This document shows, piece by piece, positions 24,001 to 33,000 of a stretch of DNA of 64,000 bases. Made by a program: the position numbers and the translations under genes. Positions within the stretch are counted from its first letter, which is position 1, and each line of letters opens with the position of its first letter. The notes under the pieces were generated by a model that saw only the letters and a list, made by a program, of their open reading frames with translations, did no database searches and was not told the origin of the DNA. This DNA comes from Edaphochlamys debaryana. Taxonomy: Eukaryota; Chlorophyta; Chlorophyceae; Chlamydomonadales. Location of the stretch: assembly GCA_016858145.1 (NCBI GenBank), contig JAEHOE010000012.1, forward strand, positions 248,001 to 312,000, written 5' to 3'.

Positions 24001-27000
24001 CGTAAGGCACACGTGGCTGACCTCGTCCTGCAGCGCCTTCACGCAGGTGGCCCTGCGGTTGCTCCAGTAGATGCAGACCTGGCAGAACATGGTCGTGTCC
24101 TGGTACCGGCACGTGCCGCTGTCGAACCACAGGTCCAGGCAGCCGCCCTGGTCCACGCAGGTCTCGATGCCGCCCTGTGTGACGTGGGAAAGGGCCGCGA
24201 GAACGGGGATCGAACCTGGTCTAGGCCAGACAAGCCAGCCGGTCGCCACGAGCCTCACTGCCCCCAGCCCGTCAGCGCACCTGGCTCGAGGTGTACTGCT
24301 GGTAGGTGTCCCGGTTGTCCTGACTGTCATCCGAGTACACGCAGGCGCCACCAGGCAGAGGGGCTCCAGGCGGAGCCGGAGGCGGAGGCGGGCTGCGGGG
24401 CGTGCGCGGGGGAGAGGGGGACTCCACACGGATGGGCGGAGACGGGGTGCGGGGAGGCGGCGTGGGCGGCCGCGGCCTGGGAGATGGCGGTCGGGGCTGA
24501 GGCGACGGAGGCGAAGGAGGAGGCGGGCGAGGCGCTGGGGGCTTCGGCGGCTTCGGCGGCTTCGGCGGGAGCGCTTGACACTTGAAGGTCTCGGACCCAG
24601 GCTTAGGGACCCAGAACGTCCATAAGCTGCAGAGGCAAGAGAAGGTGGAGCAGGATCAGATTTTGAACAGATCATGCCGGGCCAGAACCCCATAGCCATC
24701 AGTCGCAATACGCACCACTCATTCGGCTGATCCCCGGTTCCACAGCCGGCAAGCGTGCCGTTCACCACGCGGGGTCTCTCGCAAGTAGCCTGGTAGCCGC
24801 CGAGGTTGACCTCATACGGGTAGGGCGCCCGAGCTGCAGAGGGGGCAGCGAGGCGGTCAGGATGAGTGCAGTTGTGTCAAGCCGCCCCAGCTTGCGCTTG
24901 GAAGATGAAAGGCGACACCACTCACAGCCATCGCAGTAGCCGGAGCCGTCCTTCACGGTGAAGCGGACGGGCTGAATGTCGCTGTCGCCTGACGACCACT
25001 TGACCCACTGGCAGAACTTGCCTGTGGAGAGGAAGAGAGGGCAAAGAGGCTCAGAACGCCGTCCCCAACGCAAGCCTGCATCAAGCCACGGAGCGGGGCA
25101 GACACACTCACCGCCGAGGCCCGAGGCCCAGCCGTCGTTCTTCACATTCGTGCGGTCAGTCGTGGGACCCGCGCCGAAGCCGGGGATGAAGGCGTAGAAC
25201 TCGTCCGTCAAGCACACGTGGCTGACCTCGTCCTGCAGCGCCTTCACGCAGGTGGCCCTGCGGTTGCTCCAGTAGATGCAGACCTGGCAGAACATGGTCG
25301 TGTCCTGGTACCGGCACGTGCCGCTGTCGAACCACAGGTCCAGGCAGCCGCCCTGGTCCACGCAGGTCTCGATGCCGCCCTGTGTGACGTGGGAAAGGGC
25401 CGCGAGAACGGGGATCGAACCTGGTCTAGGCCAGACAAGCCAGCCGGTCGCCACGAGCCTCACTGCCCCCAGCCCGTCAGCGCACCTGGCTCGAGGTGTA
25501 CTGCTGGTAGGTGTCCCGGTTGTCCTGGCTATCATCCGAGTACACGCAGGCGCCACCAGGCAGAGGGGCTCCAGGCGGAGCCGGAGGCGGAGGCGGGCTG
25601 CGGGGCGTGCGCGGGGGAGAGGGGGACTCCACACGGATGGGCGGAGACGGGGTGCGGGGAGGCGGCGTGGGCGGCCGCGGCCTGGGAGATGGCGGTCGGG
25701 GCTGAGGCGACGGAGGCGAAGGAGGAGGCGGGCGAGGCGCTGGGGGCTTCGGCGGCTTCGGCGGCTTCGGCGGGAGCGCTTGACACTTGAAGGTCTCCGA
25801 CCCGGGCTTAGGGACCCAGAACGTCCACAAGCTGCAGAGGCAAGAGAAGGTAGAGCAGGATCTGATCATGAACAGATCATGCCGGGCCAGAACCCCATAG
25901 CCATCAGTCGCAATACGCACCACTCATTCGGCTGATCCCCGGTTCCACAGCCGGCAAGCGTGCCATCGACCACGCGGGGTCTCTCGCAAGTAGCCTGGTA
26001 GCCGCCGAGGTTGACCTCATACGGGTAGGGCGCCCGAGCTGCAGAGGGGGCAGCGAGGCGGTCAGGATGAGTGCAGTTGTGTCAAGCCGCCCCAGCTTGT
26101 GCTTGGGAGATGAAAGGCGACACCACTCACAGCCATCGCAGTAGCCGGAGCCGTCCTTCACGGTGAAGCGGACGGGCTGAATGTCGCTGTCGCCTGACGA
26201 CCACTTGACCCACTGGCAGAACTTGCCTGCGCCGGGGAACAGGGTCAAGAGGTTCAGGGTACCATCCACAGCGCAAGTCCGCAAGAGGCCGCATGACAGA
26301 CACACTCACCGGCGAGGCCCGAGGCCCAGCCGTCATTCTTGGTGTTGTTGCGCACAGTGGTGGGACCCGCGCCGAAGCCGGGGATGAAGGCGTAGAACTC
26401 GTCCGTAAGGCACACGTGGCTGATCTCGTCCTGCAGCGCCTTCACGCAGGTGGCTCTGCGGTTGCTCCAGTAGATGCAGACCTGGCAGAACATGGTCGTG
26501 TCCTGGTACCGGCACGTGCCGCTATCGAACCACAGGTCCAGGCAGCCGCCCTGGTCCACGCAGGTCTCGGCGCCACCCTAAACAATTAGGTTTTGGGGTC
26601 GGAAGGAAAATGAAGAGGTTCAGGAAGGGAGCGGACCGGCTTAGACATATGAATACGGCAGACTTCCCCCAGCCCCTCAGCGCACCTGGCTAGCGGCGTA
26701 CTGCTGGTAGGTGTCCCGATTGTCCTGGCTATCATCCGAGTACACGCAGGCGCCACCAGGCAGAGGGGCTCCAGGCGGAGCCGGAGGCGGAGGCGGGCTG
26801 CGGGGCGTGCGCGGGGGAGAGGGGGACTCCACGCGGATGGGCGGAGACGGGGTGCGGGGAGGCGGCGTGGGCGGCCGCGGCCTGGGAGATGGCGGTCGGG
26901 GCTGAGGCGACGGAGGCGAAGGAGGAGGCGGGCGGGGGGCTGGGGGCTTCGGAGGCTTGGGTGGCGAAGGAGGCGACGGCGGAGCGGGGCGGCACTTGAA

Positions 27001-30000
27001 GGTCTCGGTCCCGGGCTTCGGAACCCAGAACGTCCACAGGCTGCACGGGTCAGGGAACGGCAAAGGGTTAAGCGGCCAGCTGAGGAAACAGGCCATGGCG
27101 CAAGGACGCACCACTCATTCGGCTGGTCTCCAATGCCGCATCCAGCAAGCGTGCCGTCCACCACGCGAGGCTTCTCGCAGGTAGCCCGGAAGCCGCCGAG
27201 GTTGACCTCATAGGGGTAGGGAGCAGGCGCTGCGGACAGAGGGCAGCGACGGTCAGGTCAAGCAAGTCGTATCAAACCGCCCAAGCCTTAGCCTGGAACC
27301 AGGATACTCACATCCATCGCAGTAGCCGGAGCCGTCCTTCACGGTGAACCGGACGGGCTGAATGTCACTGTCGCCTGACGACCACTTGACCCACTGGCAG
27401 AACTTGCCTGTGGAAGGGGGAAATGGCCAAGAGGCAAGATCAAGGCAAGGTCCAAAACGCAAGCCTGCAATAAGCCACGGAGCGGGGCAGACGCGCTCAC
27501 CGCCGAGGCCCGAGGCCCAGCCGTCGTTCTTCACATTCGTGCGGTCAGTCGTGGGACCCGCGCCAAAGCCAGGAATGTAAGCGTAGAACTCGTCCGTAAG
27601 GCACACGTGGCTGATCTCATCCTGCAGCCCCTTAACGCAAGTCGACCGCTGGTTACTCCAGTAGATGCAGACCTGGCAGAACATGGTCGTGTCCTGGTAC
27701 CGGCACGTGCTGCTGTCGAACCACAGGTCCAGGCAGCCGCCCTGGTCCACGCAGGTCTCGACGCCGCCCTGTGTGACGTGGGAAAGGGCCGCGAGAACGG
27801 GGATCGAACCTGGTCTAGGCCAGACAAGCCAGCCGGTCGCCACGAGCCTCACTGCCCCCAGCCCGTCAGCGCACCTTGCTTGCGGCGTACTGCTGGTAGG
27901 TCTTGCGCGTGTCCTGGCTCTCATCCGAGTACACGCAGGCGCCGCCGGGCAGAGGGGCAGCGGGCGGAGCCGGAGGCGAAGGCGGGCTCCGGGGCGTGCG
28001 CGGGGGCGACGGGGACTCCACACGAATGGGAGGCGAGGGAATGCTTGGGGGCGGAGCCGGTGGCTTCGGTGGCCTCGGCGGCGGGCTCGGGGGGGTTGGC
28101 GGACTGGGCTTTGGGGACGGGGGCGTTGGCGGAGGCCGGGGTGGCCGGGGCGGTGGCAACGGGGTAGCCGGCGCTGGGACGCAAGTCCAGTCCAGAGTGA
28201 AGGGCCTCGGGATCTGGAAGGTCCACAGGCTGCACGGGGCACGAGAATTTGTCAACGAGTTGTTGTGGTTGGCACCTGCGTCGACACATAGGCCTCAGTA
28301 GTCCCTCTTGGTATGCCACTCACCACTCGTTTTTCTGGTCGCCGATCCCGCAGCCAGCGAGGACGTTGTTGACCGTACGGGGGCCCTGGCACGTGGCCGG
28401 GATGCCTCCAAGAGTGACCGACATGCTCTTTGAACCGGCTGCGGGCGAGGACATAGCGTGAGAGCAATTAATTCCAAGCTCCACAGCTTCTTGATAATGT
28501 GCGCATGTACCCAGGAGCGACCAGCTGTACCAGCATGTGCCCATGCTCTGACGCTGGCTGCTGTGTGGCGTCACCAATGCTTACCGTCAAGGCAGTAGCC
28601 GGACCCATCCTTGACGGTGAAGTAAACGGTCGTCGGGGCGAGGATCGGGTCGACTTTGGGGTATCGAGCAAACTGGCAGACCCGGTCTGCGGCAATGACG
28701 TGCGAGGGAGTGAGCCCCGGCCCCCCCTTCAATGGAAATGGATCTTGCGGTAATCAGCGGGCTCCCAGCAGCTTACTGGCGCGGCCGAAGCCCCAGCCGT
28801 TGACTTTGCCGGTATCCTGCTTCGTGGGGTTCTGCCCGATTGCAGCCATGAAAGGCTGGAACTCATCAGCCTGCATTGAGGGAAGAGGGGCGCCGTCAAG
28901 GCAAAGATGCCCGACACGTGGGGACAGCGAGCGACGAGCGTACGCCCAAGCCAGCGAACTCGCACGGCGGCGCTCACCTTGCAGACGTGGCTGATGGTGT
29001 CGCGAGTGCTCTTGACGCAGGTGCCACGATCGTTGCTCCAGAACAAGCAGATCTCGCAATAGATCCAGTCGCCGGCAGCGCTGCACGTGCTGCTGTCCAT
29101 GTGGAGGTCGATGCAGCCCGCCTGGTCATAGCATGTCTCCGCGCCGCCCTGTGGAGGAGGGACGGATGGCATGTGGGTCGACAGCGCAAAGCCAGCGCAG
29201 GCCAGCGGCCAGCACGTGCGCAGGAATGGATGCCACTCAGCACGCAGCCGGGTATCACCTGGGACGAGCCGGTGGGGATGTTGATGTAGGTGGGGTCACG
29301 GTACAGGCAGCCCTGGCCGGGAAGGAAGGCCGGTGGGCTTGGGGGCGTGGGCGGGAGGATCTTGTTCGGGGGCGCGGGTGGCGTCGCAGGTGGCACTGGC
29401 GGCCGCTGCGGCACAGGCGGACTTGGCGGGGGCGACGGAGGCGGGGACGGCCTGTTCGGCCGCGGCGGCGGCGAGGGCGGCCGCGGCGGGGCCGGCGGCG
29501 GCGCGGGCGGCAGAGGCGGCGCGCTTGCGAGGCAGCGGAAAGCGTCGGTGCCAGGCCGCGGGATGTTGAACGACCAAAGGCTGCGGGGCAGGAGGAGCAG
29601 AAAAAGGGAGATAATGCACAGCTCCCCACTGTTTCACCAGGAGCGCATCACCTCCGGGAGCCGTGCAATCGTACCACTCGTTCGGCTGGTCACCGGTGCC
29701 GCAACCCGCCAGCACGCTGTTGACGGTGCGGGGGCCCTGGCACGTGGCCGAGACGCCCTGCAGGGAGACGCTCAGTGGTCCGTCGCCTGCGGGGACAGCA
29801 ACGGCATAGCGTTTGCTTACTGAACAAGGACTAGGCTGCCGGTACAGTGGTAGTGCTGGTTGTACCAGTGGACGCTTCCGCATTGCGGTACTCCAGACGC
29901 TTCCGCTGCTCACGTGGCAGTCCCTATATGTTCCCCCTTGCGGTGCCGCGTCCCCTGTCGCGGGGCACCTGGAACGCACCCGGGTTCCTGCAGGTGCCCG

Positions 30001-33000
30001 CTCCGTCCTTAACCGTGAAGTAAACCGTCTGGTAATCGCCTTCAGCGGCGCCCCAGCGCACCCACTGACACCGGCGATCTGCGGGTGCGGTGGGAGGAGT
30101 ACGGGGCAAGTCAGCAACCAAGCGCCTCAGCACCAACGAAATGTTTCGCTGTGGAAACGGGCCCAGGCCTCGGGGCGGTCAATGCAGGCAACCCGCCGCA
30201 TGCTCCGCCCGACCCACTTGCGGATCCCTTCTTCCAGTTGTCCAGCTTGTCCGTGTTAGACTGCAGGAACGGCTGCCCGGCTCCCAACGAAACGCTGTAG
30301 AACTCGTCACCTGCAATTTATAAAGATGGCAACGTCATTTGTGATTCGAGGTAGCTACTACAGCATGGGTCGCAAGGCCCTGACCGCGGCTGCCTGGTGG
30401 TAGTGAGTAAGGGTTCAGGGCTGCCGAGCACGCACTCACCCATGCAGACGTGGCTGATGGAATCGGTGGGGCTCTTTGGGCAGGAGCTGCGGTAGATGCC
30501 GCCCCAGATGATGCAAACCGGGCAGTACCACTCGCCGCTGACCTGGGTGCACGCGGCTCCGTCGTAGTGAAGGTCGATGCTGCGGAGGCCAGGGCGACAT
30601 AGGAGATAAGCAACGAGTACAGGTAAACCATAAACAAAAACGCGCTTGCCGGGTTTGCCTGGTTGCCCTTGGATTAGCCGACGCTTCGCCCTCAGCTTAC
30701 CAGTTGGCTGTAGTTCAGTTCGGCGAGATGAAGAAGGGGACAAGGGAGGAATGACACGGGGTGGGCGGCAGGTCAAACGTTAAGCGAATGCATTCCACGA
30801 CAGCAATCAATGTGGGTCGGCCGGATACATCGCAACAGAGAACCCTCTTGAACGTCCCGGCTTACCCTGGTCCACGCACGTGTCAACGCCCTCCTGCAAA
30901 ACGCATTGATAATGCCGAGGAAAGGGTTCAGCGCTCACCACCAGAAGCATAGAACCAAAGCCCGCCAGCAGGCCGCGCACTGCGCACTCAAAGCAACATA
31001 GTGCCCGCCCCTGCCTACGTTCGAATCTCCCGCAGGAATGGGTCCTGAAGGAATGCGGTTGTACGAGGTGGGGTCCTGATACAGGCAGCTGCTCATGTTG
31101 TAGAGCACGCCTCCCACACGCGGCGACGGCGGCGGAGGCCGCGGAGGCCGCGGGGGTGAAGGGGGCGAAGGTGGGCTAGGCGGGCTCGGAGGCGGCCCCG
31201 GCGGACTGGGCGTTGGAGGCCGCGGCGGCGGGGGTGGTCGGGGCTGCGGCGGGGGTGGCCGCGGTGACGGGGGTGGTGGAGGAGGGCGAGGAGGGCGAGG
31301 TGACGGCGGCGGCGAGGGCGGGACAGGGCTCGGCGGCGGCGGCGACGGGGGCCTGGGGCTTGGCGGCGGCGGCGATGGGGGGCTAGGAGCAGGTGGTGGC
31401 GGGGAGGGAGGCTTGGGGGTGGGCGGCAGCGGTGATGGGGGACTGGGCCCTGGGGGCGGCGGTGAGGGAGGCTTTGGACTGGGCGCCGGCGAGGGTGGAC
31501 TGGGTCGCGGACTCGGCGGGCTGGGTGCTGGAGATGGCGGCACGGGAGGGTTCGGCGAGGGCGGGACGGGCGGGTTGGGCGAGGGCGGCGGCCGGGGCGC
31601 TGGGGACGGCGGCGGCGGCGGCGGCTTGCTCAGGCACGAGAACAGCTGCCCCAGGTTGTAGAACGGGTTCGGCACCGTAAACCTACACGGGTCATCACAT
31701 GGGCCAACGGTCAGGTCGCATGCCTCGCATGAGTGCATGACACGCGTTGCAAGCTGTAGGGCACCCCGAACGCCTCTAGACATGACGGCGATGGGGGCGA
31801 CATACTTACGTCCAGAAGCACTGATTCGTGGTATAGATGTCCGCCGCAGTGCAGCCTCCCACGTTGGATACACCGCCAATCGTCACCGTGCGGGGCGGCT
31901 GGCAGGTGGCGCTGATGCCGCGAAGCGTGTAGCTCTGGCTGGTGCCGGAACCTGCGCAGGGGCGGACACCGGGGGGTGGTCAGGCGGCCGTGTCACACCC
32001 GTGCTCGACACCAGCAAGGGGCGGGTGTACCAAAGCATTCCGATACAGCTTCCTGGAACCCATATTCCACGTCCTTAATGTGCCGGACACGCCTGGAGGT
32101 GGCCAACCCGCAGGTCCTGCCCTTGCAGGTACCGCCGTCGGCCCAGGAGGCCAGCCCAGTCCCCATTCCGCGCTGAACAGGTCCGCGCACCAGTCAGGCA
32201 GGATTGCTGCGTGGAGCCGTCCTGCATCGAGAACGACACCGTCGCGTACTGCTGCGTCCACTTCGTATCGAACCTCGCCCACAAGCACAGGGCACCTGCA
32301 CACAGGCATGGCGTGCAGCGCCTTAGGACCAGGCAAAGCCATACCACGGCTATGTAAGGAGCTTCTCCGGTGTGGCGCTCCCGGCTAGAGGCATGCGTAT
32401 TTATTGCCCGCTCTGGCGCCACTCGTCAAACGCGCACCGGCTCGTGTGTTGTTCCATGGCCCCCGCTTCGCTGTGTCGATGCCGCTGCTGCTAAGCGACC
32501 CGCGCTGCAGGTACGAAGACCCCGGACCGGAGTAGAAATCCGAGAAGCGGTCCGCTGCGCAGCAGAGCAGCAGTGAGGCGGGGAAACCCAGGGCGTCAGG
32601 GGCGGGCCGCCCTTGGACACGCGGCGTGCTTGTTACCTGCGCAGACGAATGACATCTGCGATTGCGCATTGGCGCAGGCCGGCAGGTCGCTCCCCTGGCC
32701 ATCTTTGGCCCAGGAACCGAACGTGAGGCAGACCTGGCCGGGAAGAGGAGTGGGTAGTGGAACAGGGCGTTTCTTATCCCGGGGGGTAGGCTTAGCAGGG
32801 TTGCCGCCGCCAGGGCGGTGCGCAAGGGCCTGCGCACCTTGCAGTACGCGACCTCGCGGGTGGTGCTTCCGGTTGTCTCGTTCCTCGAGACGCACTCCCC
32901 ATCGTAGTATTGGATGTCGAGGCATCTGCGAAAGGACGAAGGCCGGGTTGAAGCTCCCGCTGCCGCTCAGCGGAGCCGCCAGGACCCGTTCTGGAGGACC

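Larger units (their letters stand above)
22310..27900 (-). repeat. Tandem array of five ~1.2 kb module units (modules 4-8), exons and introns
   Basis: The exon encoding KFCQWVKW recurs at about 22.57, 23.77, 24.98, 26.18 and 27.36 kb, a spacing of 1181-1209 bp. Exons and most introns are nearly identical between units, which shows recent unequal exchange rather than ancient duplication. Modules 6 and 7 are the closest pair. Confidence 0.88.

Noticed and set aside
27770..27850. tRNA-like B box (GGTTCGATCCC on the minus strand) in array introns, also near 23000, 24210, 25410
   Set aside because: A TGGCGACCGG A-box-like sequence lies upstream, but spacing to the T loop is about 12 nt too short and neither the T stem nor the acceptor stem pairs. 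It is probably chance or a very decayed remnant copied with the introns.
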